NCBI GenBank assembly: GCA_049568075.1
Contig: CP144911.1
Strand: one strand, 5' to 3'
DNA length: 64,000 nt
DNA from: Gottfriedia sp049568075
Lineage (GTDB): Bacteria; Bacillota; Bacilli; Bacillales; Bacillaceae_G
This document shows positions 15,601 to 24,111 of this stretch, in pieces; position 1 is the stretch's first letter; every line of letters begins with the position of its first letter. The translations under genes and the position numbers were made by a program. The notes under the pieces were generated by a model, which was given only the letters and a program-made list of their open reading frames with translations, did no database searches and was not told the DNA's origin.

Positions 15601-18600
15601 GCTTAGGAATGGACTATATCTTCCATTTACAAAACCATATGAAGGCTCTCTAGATAATTCTGGAATTGCAACGACGCCAGTTGCAATTAAAGAAGGAGCT
15701 TATTCAGTTGAGATGATCGCGACTGATAGTGATGGAAAACAATACACGAAAGAAGATACACTTTATGTAGACTACCAAGCTCCTACAATTAAGATGGATA
15801 GTAATTCACAGCCTGGTATTTATGAAATCGATCCTACAGGATACCAGCCAGGACAAGAGATTAAAGGGTTTGATGGTACAGTTTATGATTCAGGTATCGA
15901 CGTTATGAAAAATAATGGCGAAACTTCGTTGAAAGATTACGATACTGGTAAACCTGCACCTGTAAATCAAGGGCAGAACATGGTCTGGGCTTATCAACCT
16001 GGTCCATTTGTAACGAGAATATTTAAAACTGATGCGGATGGTCGATTCCATTTTGGAATTACATCTGATGAGGTTACATCTAAAGGAACTAAATTCTGGT
16101 TCTATCCTAGCGACTATGCTGGAGCAGGTGACTTATTATCAACTAAGAAAAAATATTATTTTATTAAAAAAGGATCACCATATGTAACAGTAACATCTTC
16201 AGGTGGTGTAGATCCAGAGCAAGAAAGTAAAGGCAAGTTAATCGTTGAACCAAATAAACCTTTCAAAGTAGCAATCACTACGAAAAATGGTAAAGGTATG
16301 ACAGGTGGTCAATTTACACTTGATACTCGTCGTACGCTGAAATTCTCTAATATTAAGCTTTCTGATGAATATAAACAATATTTAGAAAGTAAAGGAATTA
16401 CACCTACACTAACAGTTGGTCAGCCATATATTGATGATTATACAGGCAGAGAATCAACAGATATTACAATTTCTGGTATTTCTAATACTGGTGCGCTTGA
16501 CCAAGATATGAAGATTCTTGAAGCAGATTTGACTTATACAGATGGAGAAGCTTATGTTGGTCCTTTAGATGAAGAATGGTCTGTTCCTAAATCTAGCTTG
16601 GTAATCGATAGTAAAGACACAGTAGTCCCTGCTTTCGACACGAATATCGCGTATCTAAAAAACCCGATTTCTCAAATTACAGGCGGTCTATTTGCAGAAA
16701 GCTTCCAAGTAAACAATCTGAGCGGTAGCCTTGCAAATATTACGATTGATTCAGGTGCCAAGGTTACGTTGAAAGATGCTGATAACAACAGTTATGTAAC
16801 TGATAATCCAACGAGTAACACAAACACAATTCAATATTATGGTAATAATGCTGGCACGTATTCAATTACGGCGAAGGCTAGCGATAAACCATATTCAGTT
16901 GAAACGTATATGCCAGGTCATTTTAAAGGCTATCAAAAAACACCAGTTATCGGGAATAGCAGATACGGTTTTCAATCAGGAAGTTACTTTGATTTCGCAG
17001 ACATGGATACACCTAATTTACTTGGTGGAGATGTAAATGGCGATGAAGTGATTGATATGAAAGATTTAATTGCTGAAATAACTGCTTATTATAATTACAA
17101 AAATCTTATTTCAACAAATAATCCAGTATTGGCTACTTTAGCTAGCAAAACGGCTTATTTAAATGCTAATAGAAGTGCAGATATTAACTGGATTAAACCA
17201 GGAACTATAGGTTATGGACTTGACTATAATGATTTCTATTTCATTTTTAAGAACTTTGGTAAACAAAATCAAAGTGCAATCGACGCTGGTAAAACAGTTT
17301 CAGTACCACAGCTTAAAGTTGATCAAGATCAAACGATTTCAACACAATATGGTGGTTCAATTACATTAACGAAAGATGATGGATTGAAGGAAGTCATGAG
17401 AAAGCTGAATTTTGCAGGTCCAACGCAAAAGACATCAGTTACACAATTACCAACTTTACAAGATTTGAAAAATGGTTCGTCGGTTTCATTAATACCAACG
17501 AGCAATGTATTTTTAGATGATACTGTGTGGAGAAACGCAATTACAAAGGTTGAATTAGGTATTAGCGGTAATTACACTGACATCACGAATGCAATGGTTC
17601 CAAATTCAACAAATAAAGCTGTTTCGATCTCAGCTGGATATGTTTATTTCGATCCACAGAAAGGTGTAACTTATGTACCGGCTAAAGTAAGTTTAAACGG
17701 TTCAGTATTTAATACGACTGGAACGTATACTGTTCGAATCACGGCCGATGGATATGCTCCAGTAACTAATAGCTTTACAATTGCTTCAGTGCCAATTCCA
17801 ACACCTACAATTCCAATGGTAACTGATCCAACTAAAGCTCATATTGGAAAAGACATTACGTTTAATTATTCGTTTGCTGACGATGAAAATTGGCGTAAAG
17901 GAATCAATAAAATCGTTGTCAAAACAGCTGGTTTTACAACAGGTTTAGATATTACGAATTTGAAGGATGGTAATGGTAATCCTTATTACGATATCAGTCA
18001 ATCAGGACAAATTACGTTTAAAGCTGATTTATTTAAAACTGATGCAACATTAAATCCGACTAATTTCACAACATATAATGTAGCAATTAATCCAGGTGGA
18101 GCAAATTATTTGCCTCAGCAATATAAATTTGAAATCAATTCAACTGGTTTAGATGGCACAATCTATCCAACTGTATCGATTGGTGCAGACTCATCATCAG
18201 GTGCTGCTGCCCAACCAATCGGATACGGCATTACGTTTGATACAAAAGGTGGAAATGCTCTTGATACAATCGCTGTGGGGATGAGACCAAACCGAACTAG
18301 GTATGGTAGTCAAGGTTTGTTAATTTCAAGTAATGGATCAAACAGCAACCCGCTTCCGGTAAAATCAGGTTATGCATTTGTTGGTTGGTATAATGTCGAT
18401 CCAATTACGAATGCTTTAACAACTTCATGGGATTCAAATACAATCTTAACAGGAGATATAAAAGTTGCTGCAAAATGGACAGTGAATTTTACACAAAACT
18501 ATTCTCCTCTTGATAAGAAGAATCCAGAAGGGGCAAAATTAGGTGGTATGGTACTTGGTGAGGGTCCAGTTCAAATTAACTTGCCAGATTATAAAACTAC

Positions 18601-21223
18601 TATTCCATGGTTAACGAACAAGAACGATATTGCTAAAATTGATGCAACATATTATAAAGCAAAAGCAGACGGAACATTTGAAACAACAACAACTACGTAC
18701 ACTTTAGATTCGAGTACGTATGATTTAGTAGATCGTGGAGACGGTAATGGTACGTTAACATTTACGACTGCGACAGAAGCTTATGCAACAGCTCATCCAA
18801 CTGAAAAGTTTGCATTTAGTCAATCACCAGCTACCACTGGCTATCAATTGACAGTAACTTCTAAAACAGGCGAAACAGTTCAAATTCCAAATGTGAAGCT
18901 AGGCTATCGCCGACACATTGATTTAAATGGAGGTACTGTAAAAACTGGACAAGGAGCAATTTTCAATGACGTACTAGCTGCTGGAAAAATAAGTGGTATT
19001 GATATGGCATCAGCAGCACAAAAAATTACAAATGGTACACTTTCAATGATGCCGAAGCTTTATTGGGATGCTGCTGGAACAACTGGCAATGATATACCAA
19101 TGGCGACAGCGGGTGATAGTAAACCGATTAAAGAGAATGAAACTTACTACATCATCTGGGTTAAAACACCTCCGCAAGTAACAAAAGATGTAGTTGGGAA
19201 TATTGTTGGAAGTGATATTACATTACCATTTGCAGATGACGGTACTTGGAGTAAAAATATCAAGAAAGTAAGCATTGGTTCAAAAGATTTAGTGTTAAAT
19301 ACTGATTATAAAATGACGTATGATTCAGGTACTCATAAAGGTTCGATTATACTTGATAAATCATTATTTACAGCTGGACAAAAAGTAAATGTAACAATTT
19401 CATCTGAGGGCTATTTGGATGCAAGCGTTACTGACCAAATAATTGGTTATACAGTAACATTTGAATCAAACGGTGGCGATTCAATTGACTCACAAATCGT
19501 TGACTCACGTGTAACAATACCAACAGAACCATCAAAAGCTGGTTATAAGTTTATGGGATGGTACAGTGACGAAGCGCTAACAACACCATTTGATTTCACA
19601 AGTGTTGTAACAAAACCAATTAAGCTTTATGCAAAATATGCATTAGCAACATCAATAGTAACACCAGATTCAAGCGATAATGCTTTAGGGAATGATATCA
19701 CACTAGAATTCAGTGATAAGGAATGGGCAAATGCGATTTCAAGCATCAAAGTTGCAGGTTCAGTTATTGATCCAACGTCATATAAAATCGATGCAATGCA
19801 CGGCACACTGACAATTGATCAGAGCGTCTTCAAAAAATTAGGTGATTACATTATCAGTATTAGTGCAAAAGATTATGCAGATGTAACAGTGAAACAAAAA
19901 ATCGTGAATGGATACAATATTCACTATGTCGTAAAAGGTGAAAAGGCACCATTCGAAGTAAAAGACCAAATCGTAGTACGTCGTATCACAGAACCAACAG
20001 TACATGGGTACGAATTAAAATGGTTTACAGATGAAGATTGCACAATTCCTTGGGATTTCACAACTTCAGTTTACTCTGCAAAAACACTTTACGGAACATG
20101 GAAACCAGCTAAATACACTGTCATTTATAATACACAAGATGCTGGACTTGTAATGTCAGTTAAGGCTGAATTCAACTCATTACTTGATGCTCCAAAACCA
20201 ACAAGAACAGGCTATACGTTCCAAGGTTGGTATAAAGATGCAGAAGGTAAAACGGCTTGGAACTTTGAAACTGATAAAGTATCAGATGATATGATCCTAT
20301 ATGCGAAGTGGAGTATTAACTCTTACACGATTCACTATAATAGCAATGGCGGCAGTCAAGTGGCTGACAAAACTGCAAATTATGATAGTGTGATTGATTT
20401 ACCAAAACCAACAAGAACAGGTTATACATTTGTTGGATGGTATACAGATGCAGCGTTAAAGACATCAGTTGGTTCAAGTGTTAGATTAACAAGCGATATC
20501 ACATTATATGCAAAATGGAGTATTAACTCTTACACGATTCACTATAATAGCAATGGCGGCAGTCAAGTGGCTGACAAAACTGCAAATTATGATAGTGTGA
20601 TTAATTTACCAAAACCAACAAGAACAGGTTATACATTTGTTGGATGGTTTACAGATGAAACGTTAAAAACACCAGTTGGTTCAACGGTTAAGTTAACAAG
20701 CAATATCACATTATATGCAAAATGGAACATTAACACGTATACTGTTAAATTTAACAGTATTGGTGGAAGTTCAGTGGCTACTGTAACAGTGAATTATAAT
20801 TCAACAATTAGCCAACCAGCATCACCAACAAGAAAAGGCTATGTATTCCTTGGCTGGTATAAAGATGCTACAGGTAAAGTAGCTTGGAACTTTGCGAAGG
20901 ATCACGTTACAGAAAACACGATGATATACGCGAAATGGGAAGCAATACCAGGTAAACCGTCAAACGGTAAAGCGACAAAGAGCGGTACATCTTCTGTGAA
21001 ATTAACGTGGTCAAGCGTGTCTGGCGCAGCAGGTTATGAAATTGTTAAATCAACATCAAAAACAGGTTCATATACTCACTTAAGCGATGTTAAATCGACG
21101 TCTTACACAAATAATGGATTAAGTAAAGGTAAAACTTACTATTACAAAGTCCGTTCATTCAAAATTGTTGGATCGAAAAAAATCTATAGCGACTGGTCAA
21201 GCGTAATTTCAATCAAACGATAA
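12698..21223 (+). CDS. Giant secreted S8 (subtilisin-family) serine protease with multi-domain binding tail
   Basis: A 2841-residue secreted protein. A basic signal peptide ends near AHAES (about residue 35). An inhibitor-I9-like propeptide follows to about residue 200. The S8 catalytic domain has Asp264 in VLDTGIDY, His343 in EHGTHVSG, oxyanion Asn437 in SAGNAGPG and Ser668 in GTSMAAPH, with a PA-type insert before the serine, as in Vpr/lactocepin proteases. Then come Fn3-like beta domains, a dockerin-like Ca-binding stretch (about 1442-1526, GDVNGDEVIDMKDL), DUF1533/hemoblobin-interacting-like modules (about 1580-2400), InlB B-type repeats (seven recognisable, four contiguous from about 2471) and a C-terminal fibronectin III domain (about 2749-2841). 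No LPXTG or SLH anchor. Probably digests and clings to an extracellular polymer; substrate unknown. Confidence 0.93.
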   Translation: MKKRKNKRKISAVALSGAMLLNVVLPQSIIHAHAESNVDQKSASDGKFTADEVNRILAGLTPEQKASINKLTGADNSQKNHVDQKDLKSGKNIDVIVQFKVDPAKIQIIKQSLAKGSANAQTFAADYSDAKQKVADAHAKFKAFVNTQPSKQIVGGKEVSTDARITREYTDAFNGVALSIPASMVEKIANQPEVASIWSFTTYTVDEGTPSNGETATTSESTSAGKPTAALSHLGIDKLQAEGNTGKFLSGPRKGQRVKVGVLDTGIDYNHPDLYKVTHDENGKVYEGHDFINTVVDSDGNEVYVDDHDAMETIYPDWEAARKKDPGSISANYKDYITEHGTHVSGTIAASTTNNSDIFSANGVAPDVELHGYRVLGPAGHGSSYSVLSGIEQSVKDKMDVINLSLGSLNNDPFYPTSIALNNATLQGVICSVSAGNAGPGVSTVGSPGTSALAITVGASTVPEQIPVQTLKFGNTPYQARLFGKNFADADDAFKGLSLPIVDVGLGTPSEYDGKDMSGKIALVKRGGDTLNTKMANAKKSGAKGMIIWNNQADADTQGYNPNFLGISTDNIYSVSITQAQGQALVDAIKVDPGNAKITFPMILDKPIDKNPDELAGFSSTGPVKDWSIKPDVVAPGVDIWSTQPYDVWEPNSNKDYKYAYQSMSGTSMAAPHVAGISALVLAAHPDYTPADVKTALMNTAKDVNTDSKTYSVYQVGAGRVDPVRAVHSDIKVQVLDKTNTLGTTDSGETVVKQIDNITGSMFFGFKGRGEGAPKGSDDVIQTKDFNVVNQGTGNKTFNLSTEFISTKFAGSNNVGPGTGNDVKIAFSNGGSTVNSITVNGGNTVKTTAKITVPPNALDGTYEGYIHIVNATDPTESYRIPFTITIANKGIDFGVDIKAFTMTERYTGNYNPNNGGQPGSGYRFSVNGAMDSVYLLLKDKDGKYLGIVQNASSISSAGPGIIYGPIPMLRNGLYLPFTKPYEGSLDNSGIATTPVAIKEGAYSVEMIATDSDGKQYTKEDTLYVDYQAPTIKMDSNSQPGIYEIDPTGYQPGQEIKGFDGTVYDSGIDVMKNNGETSLKDYDTGKPAPVNQGQNMVWAYQPGPFVTRIFKTDADGRFHFGITSDEVTSKGTKFWFYPSDYAGAGDLLSTKKKYYFIKKGSPYVTVTSSGGVDPEQESKGKLIVEPNKPFKVAITTKNGKGMTGGQFTLDTRRTLKFSNIKLSDEYKQYLESKGITPTLTVGQPYIDDYTGRESTDITISGISNTGALDQDMKILEADLTYTDGEAYVGPLDEEWSVPKSSLVIDSKDTVVPAFDTNIAYLKNPISQITGGLFAESFQVNNLSGSLANITIDSGAKVTLKDADNNSYVTDNPTSNTNTIQYYGNNAGTYSITAKASDKPYSVETYMPGHFKGYQKTPVIGNSRYGFQSGSYFDFADMDTPNLLGGDVNGDEVIDMKDLIAEITAYYNYKNLISTNNPVLATLASKTAYLNANRSADINWIKPGTIGYGLDYNDFYFIFKNFGKQNQSAIDAGKTVSVPQLKVDQDQTISTQYGGSITLTKDDGLKEVMRKLNFAGPTQKTSVTQLPTLQDLKNGSSVSLIPTSNVFLDDTVWRNAITKVELGISGNYTDITNAMVPNSTNKAVSISAGYVYFDPQKGVTYVPAKVSLNGSVFNTTGTYTVRITADGYAPVTNSFTIASVPIPTPTIPMVTDPTKAHIGKDITFNYSFADDENWRKGINKIVVKTAGFTTGLDITNLKDGNGNPYYDISQSGQITFKADLFKTDATLNPTNFTTYNVAINPGGANYLPQQYKFEINSTGLDGTIYPTVSIGADSSSGAAAQPIGYGITFDTKGGNALDTIAVGMRPNRTRYGSQGLLISSNGSNSNPLPVKSGYAFVGWYNVDPITNALTTSWDSNTILTGDIKVAAKWTVNFTQNYSPLDKKNPEGAKLGGMVLGEGPVQINLPDYKTTIPWLTNKNDIAKIDATYYKAKADGTFETTTTTYTLDSSTYDLVDRGDGNGTLTFTTATEAYATAHPTEKFAFSQSPATTGYQLTVTSKTGETVQIPNVKLGYRRHIDLNGGTVKTGQGAIFNDVLAAGKISGIDMASAAQKITNGTLSMMPKLYWDAAGTTGNDIPMATAGDSKPIKENETYYIIWVKTPPQVTKDVVGNIVGSDITLPFADDGTWSKNIKKVSIGSKDLVLNTDYKMTYDSGTHKGSIILDKSLFTAGQKVNVTISSEGYLDASVTDQIIGYTVTFESNGGDSIDSQIVDSRVTIPTEPSKAGYKFMGWYSDEALTTPFDFTSVVTKPIKLYAKYALATSIVTPDSSDNALGNDITLEFSDKEWANAISSIKVAGSVIDPTSYKIDAMHGTLTIDQSVFKKLGDYIISISAKDYADVTVKQKIVNGYNIHYVVKGEKAPFEVKDQIVVRRITEPTVHGYELKWFTDEDCTIPWDFTTSVYSAKTLYGTWKPAKYTVIYNTQDAGLVMSVKAEFNSLLDAPKPTRTGYTFQGWYKDAEGKTAWNFETDKVSDDMILYAKWSINSYTIHYNSNGGSQVADKTANYDSVIDLPKPTRTGYTFVGWYTDAALKTSVGSSVRLTSDITLYAKWSINSYTIHYNSNGGSQVADKTANYDSVINLPKPTRTGYTFVGWFTDETLKTPVGSTVKLTSNITLYAKWNINTYTVKFNSIGGSSVATVTVNYNSTISQPASPTRKGYVFLGWYKDATGKVAWNFAKDHVTENTMIYAKWEAIPGKPSNGKATKSGTSSVKLTWSSVSGAAGYEIVKSTSKTGSYTHLSDVKSTSYTNNGLSKGKTYYYKVRSFKIVGSKKIYSDWSSVISIKR
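20312..20725 (+). repeat. Two near-identical 207-bp InlB B-repeat units
   Basis: Units at 20312 and 20519 (69 residues each) share a nearly identical first 130 bases; diverged units precede and follow. The DNA identity indicates recent internal duplication or gene conversion. Confidence 0.9.
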
Positions 21224-21260
21224 AAATGAAATAACAAGCAGTACAAATTACTCCTAAGTC

Positions 21261-21286
21261 AAAAAGGGTGGTTAAACACCCTTTTT
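21261..21286 (+). terminator. Terminator of giant protease
   Basis: AAAAAGGGTG / CACCCTTTTT with a 6-base loop, 38 bases after the stop codon. Confidence 0.85.
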
Positions 21287-21345
21287 GAAAATAAAATGAT
21301 TAGATCAGCTTTTTTCAATTAAAAACTTTCCCTTAAAAATAATTA

Positions 21346-21388
21346 AAGACAAGAATACAATTTTGTATTTCTTGTCTTCTTTTTTTTG
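21346..21388 (+). terminator. Hairpin A flanking the decayed Ig fragment
   Basis: AAGACAAGAATAC pairs with GTATTTCTTGTCTT (one bulge), then a run of T residues. A close relative of the hairpin at 21591. Confidence 0.75.
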
Positions 21389-21390
21389 TA

Positions 21391-21529
21391 ATCAGATTAG
21401 GAAAAGCAGATTTTAAAGGGAAATTTACAGTTACGGTGAGCATACAAAAAGTTGGTTATTACTTAATATGTCGTTGATAAAGCGGGTAATAAGAGCTGTA
21501 ATGTAGCATATCAAGTAACTATTAAATAA
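21391..21529 (+). pseudogene. Decayed Big_6-type Ig-like domain fragment
   Basis: Translation from about 21400 gives GKADFKGKFTVTVSIQKVGY, then TGA; after a one-base frameshift near 21472 it resumes as DKAGNKSCNVAYQVTIK and TAA. This is the pattern of the second half of a Big_6 bacterial Ig domain (compare GKFTITINSHLKAG...STDKSGNVSPTTTITVV in the giant protein at 54.5-61.9 kb). No start codon or upstream domain remains. It is probably a relic of a surface-protein tail, perhaps of an ancestor of the adjacent protease locus. Confidence 0.65.
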
Positions 21530-21590
21530 AATTTAAAAAGGATGTTTCATTCGAATTAAGCCTTTTACAGAGTCTTTCTCTTAATAAGAA

Positions 21591-21631
21591 AAAAGACAAT
21601 AATACAATTTAAGTATTCTTGTCTTTTTTTA
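21591..21631. terminator. Hairpin B, bidirectional terminator of the XRE-TPR gene
   Basis: AAAAGACAATAATAC pairs with GTATTCTTGTCTTTT; T runs on both strands. Nearly the same sequence as hairpin A at 21346. Confidence 0.75.
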
Positions 21632-21704
21632 TCATAGTAAAGTTGTATTTATATAAAAGTGCAGTATGAAAAATTCTAAAAAAGTTCTGAATTGCTCCAG
21701 AAAT

Positions 21705-22925
21705 TTAGTTGTTTACGATTAGCTGTGCTATTTCCATTGCTTGTACATTTAAATTCATTCTCGAATAATAGTTAAATAATTCCTTCTTAGAGCGCTCTGT
21801 TAAAAATGTAAATCCATATTTTATAAACATAGGTAATGCTCGATTATTTAAATAATGATAGTATTCTTTTTCTTTCGACTTTAGTAAATAAATTAAAAGT
21901 TTAAATAAATGAACGTATAGAGTGTAACTATTCTTTTTTGCAGTGAAAAGACCAACTTCTGCTTCTTGGATAAGCTCTTCCAATTTAAATGAATTACTTT
22001 CATAAGAACTTCGAATATAACCTTCTAAAGAAAGTAAATAGGCTGAACACTCGGTATCTTTTAGTGACATAGAAGCTTTATAATATTTACTTGCTTCTTT
22101 AAAGTTTTTACCTCTGTAATATGCATATGCTAAATTATGCAAAACTTTAGCCTTACGATCAGGAGTATTACAGAGTTCGCAGCTCCTAATCAAATTCTTA
22201 AAACGATTAATTATTTCTTCTTCTAAAGTGTCTCCTTGTACTTGAATAATCATTAACATTTCAGCGTCAATCACTCGAAGATAGTTATTGATTTGTTTAA
22301 AAAATAGATGAGATTTTTCTGCATAATAATAAGCTAAAACAGGTGCACTAATCGTATGATAAGCAACTGCTAAATGGTAATAATATTCGGGGTTTTTGTA
22401 AACTGTGTTATCGATTGACTTTAGAATTTGGATTACTTTAGTAAATTCTTGTCTTGCTAAATAATATATTCCTAAAATATGCTTTAATAAATTTTGTTCA
22501 TATGGAGCTAATTTATCTTCTTTTTTTTGAATTTTTTTGATGATTTTAAATGCCTCGGAACATTTATTATACGTAAGAAAATACTTTGCTCTTAGTAACT
22601 GATACATGTCATGATACTCAGAGATTTGGATTAATTCTTCCATTTCAAACTCATAGTTTATTTGGTTCATCTCTTCAGATAACTGCATGATGATTACATC
22701 GTGCCAGTGAAGTAGACGCTGTTTGATATTCATAAAACTAGCTACTTCTAATTCCATATCAATACCAAGTCTTTTTGATAATAAATTTATAATTTCAGGT
22801 GCGTACTTTGTTTGGCCACATTCTATTTTACTTATATGGGTAACGGAGCAAATATTTTTTCCTAATTGTTCTTGTGTTAGTTTGTATTTTTCTCGATAAA
22901 ATTTAATAATTTTTCCTTCATACAT
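21705..22925 (-). CDS. XRE-family HTH regulator with TPR sensor domain (RNPP-like)
   Basis: A 406-residue cytoplasmic regulator. Residues 1-60 form an XRE helix-turn-helix (TQEQLGKNICSVTHISKIECG); the rest is a helical tetratricopeptide-like array, e.g. KAKVLHNLAYAYYRGKNFKEASKYY. This is the layout of PlcR, NprR and Rap-related peptide-sensing regulators of bacilli, some of which control extracellular protease genes. AGGAGG precedes the ATG. It is convergent with the giant protease, so control of that gene is possible but unproven. I searched the region downstream for a small secreted signal-peptide gene and found none that is convincing. Confidence 0.85.
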   Translation of the reverse strand: MYEGKIIKFYREKYKLTQEQLGKNICSVTHISKIECGQTKYAPEIINLLSKRLGIDMELEVASFMNIKQRLLHWHDVIIMQLSEEMNQINYEFEMEELIQISEYHDMYQLLRAKYFLTYNKCSEAFKIIKKIQKKEDKLAPYEQNLLKHILGIYYLARQEFTKVIQILKSIDNTVYKNPEYYYHLAVAYHTISAPVLAYYYAEKSHLFFKQINNYLRVIDAEMLMIIQVQGDTLEEEIINRFKNLIRSCELCNTPDRKAKVLHNLAYAYYRGKNFKEASKYYKASMSLKDTECSAYLLSLEGYIRSSYESNSFKLEELIQEAEVGLFTAKKNSYTLYVHLFKLLIYLLKSKEKEYYHYLNNRALPMFIKYGFTFLTERSKKELFNYYSRMNLNVQAMEIAQLIVNN

Positions 22926-23295
22926 AACTAAGTCCTCCTCCCATTGCAGGATGTTAAAAAATAGTACCTAATACTAAAATTCTACATTTAACAACAAAAT
23001 TAGTATATTTAGAATACCGGTATGCAGTGTGAAGTAATACTTAAAGATATATTAAGGAAAAATGAAATATGGATAGGATTTCCACAGGATTGAGCGTAAT
23101 TAGTGAAGTTATTTATTAATTTTCGAATGACATTACTAATATTTCCATTTATCGATTTAATACTATACAACTAGAAAGTACAATAGATCAACCGAGTTCT
23201 CAACTTTATCAAATGTTCACTGTTCAATTGGGGGTAACATAGTCAGAACGATGACTTTGTTACCCCCAATCAAGTGTTCAACCTTGATATGCACT
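22926..23295. promoter_or_regulatory. Intergenic region between XRE-TPR and TetR genes
   Basis: 370 bases without a gene. It holds a perfect palindrome ATACCGGTAT at 23014-23023, about 90 bases upstream of the XRE-TPR start, which could be an operator, and the TetR terminator at its right end. Nothing else stands out. Confidence 0.4.
23227..23270 (-). terminator. Strong hairpin after TetR gene
   Basis: ATTGGGGGTAACA / TGTTACCCCCAAT with further pairing AGTCA/TGACT inside; a long stable stem just beyond the TetR stop. It lacks a good T run, so it may act mainly as an mRNA end stabiliser. Confidence 0.6.
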
Positions 23296-23889
23296 TTATT
23301 TTTCTACCTTATTTCCAATTCTAAAAAGTAAAGATAACTGTTTAGCAAGAAAATGAGGTGTATAGGGCATGTCGTTTCTTAACCAAGATACAATCGTTCC
23401 TATTAGTGCAGAAGAACCGTACCAAATAATAATATCCCTTTGAATATCCATTTTAACGTGTAAGGAATCAATTTCTCTTCTTTTTGTAATTGTTTCAGTA
23501 ATGATATCTAATAATTGCTGAGTAAAGATTGGTGTTTGAGTTGAAGCAAGAACAACTTTATAGAACTTAGCATTCTCAGCTATATGTTCAAGCAAGTTTA
23601 AGAGCATCAACGAATCGATTTCTTCCATTGATTTAGTATTTATTTCTGACCTTCTTAAAATTTGTTCGATCTCTTTACCCATTTCCTGCGCCATATTTTC
23701 TAACATATCCTGTATGTCACGATAATGTAGATAAAATGTAACTCGATTGACCGTTGCTCGTTCCGCTATCCGGTTAACCGTTATTTTACTTATTTCCATT
23801 TCCTCAAGTAATTCGATAAAAGCATCCTTAATTAATTGACGTGTACGAGTAATTCGAGGATCTACTCGTTTTTTTGTACCTTCCTTCAA
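23296..23889 (-). CDS. TetR/AcrR family transcriptional regulator
   Basis: A 197-residue repressor. The N-terminal HTH covers residues 13-60 (TRQLIKDAFIELLEE ... KITVNRIAERATVNRVTFYLHY); the C-terminal ligand domain belongs to the Firmicutes type often found beside multidrug exporters. The start is a TTG preceded by AAAGGTG. It diverges from an MFS exporter and an SDR gene, the usual arrangement for a local repressor of an efflux operon, with a likely operator in the 222-base gap. Ligand unknown. Confidence 0.9.
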   Translation of the reverse strand: MKEGTKKRVDPRITRTRQLIKDAFIELLEEMEISKITVNRIAERATVNRVTFYLHYRDIQDMLENMAQEMGKEIEQILRRSEINTKSMEEIDSLMLLNLLEHIAENAKFYKVVLASTQTPIFTQQLLDIITETITKRREIDSLHVKMDIQRDIIIWYGSSALIGTIVSWLRNDMPYTPHFLAKQLSLLFRIGNKVEK

Positions 23890-24007
23890 ATGAAATCACC
23901 TTTCTCATTGAAATTTACAATTATTCCAGATGTGTTTATTATGTTCGGAATGAACTACAGAATTAAAAAGAGTGATAACTACAAAACATTTCTAGAAATA
24001 TTGTCGG

Positions 24008-24053
24008 TTGTAAGAATTAGCTATCTATTTATAATGTAATTTATAACATGTTA
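24008..24053 (+). promoter_or_regulatory. Promoter and candidate operator of the MFS-SDR operon
   Basis: TTGTAA at 24008-24013 and TATAAT at 24030-24035 with a 16-base spacer, followed by the perfect palindrome TAACATGTTA at 24044-24053 near the expected start of transcription. The position suits repression by the divergent TetR protein. Confidence 0.6.
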
Positions 24054-24111
24054 ATTATTAAACACTTTGTAAATTAAGTCCAATATAAAGAGAGAAAGGA
24101 TTGATGGGGGA

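Noticed and set aside
12698..21223. LPXTG or S-layer anchoring of the giant protease
   Set aside because: The C-terminus ends in a fibronectin III domain (SVISIKR); no sorting signal or SLH motifs are present.
21541..21704. Signal-peptide gene for the XRE-TPR regulator
   Set aside because: Only an eight-codon frame (MIKKDKNT) is present and it has no export-signal character.
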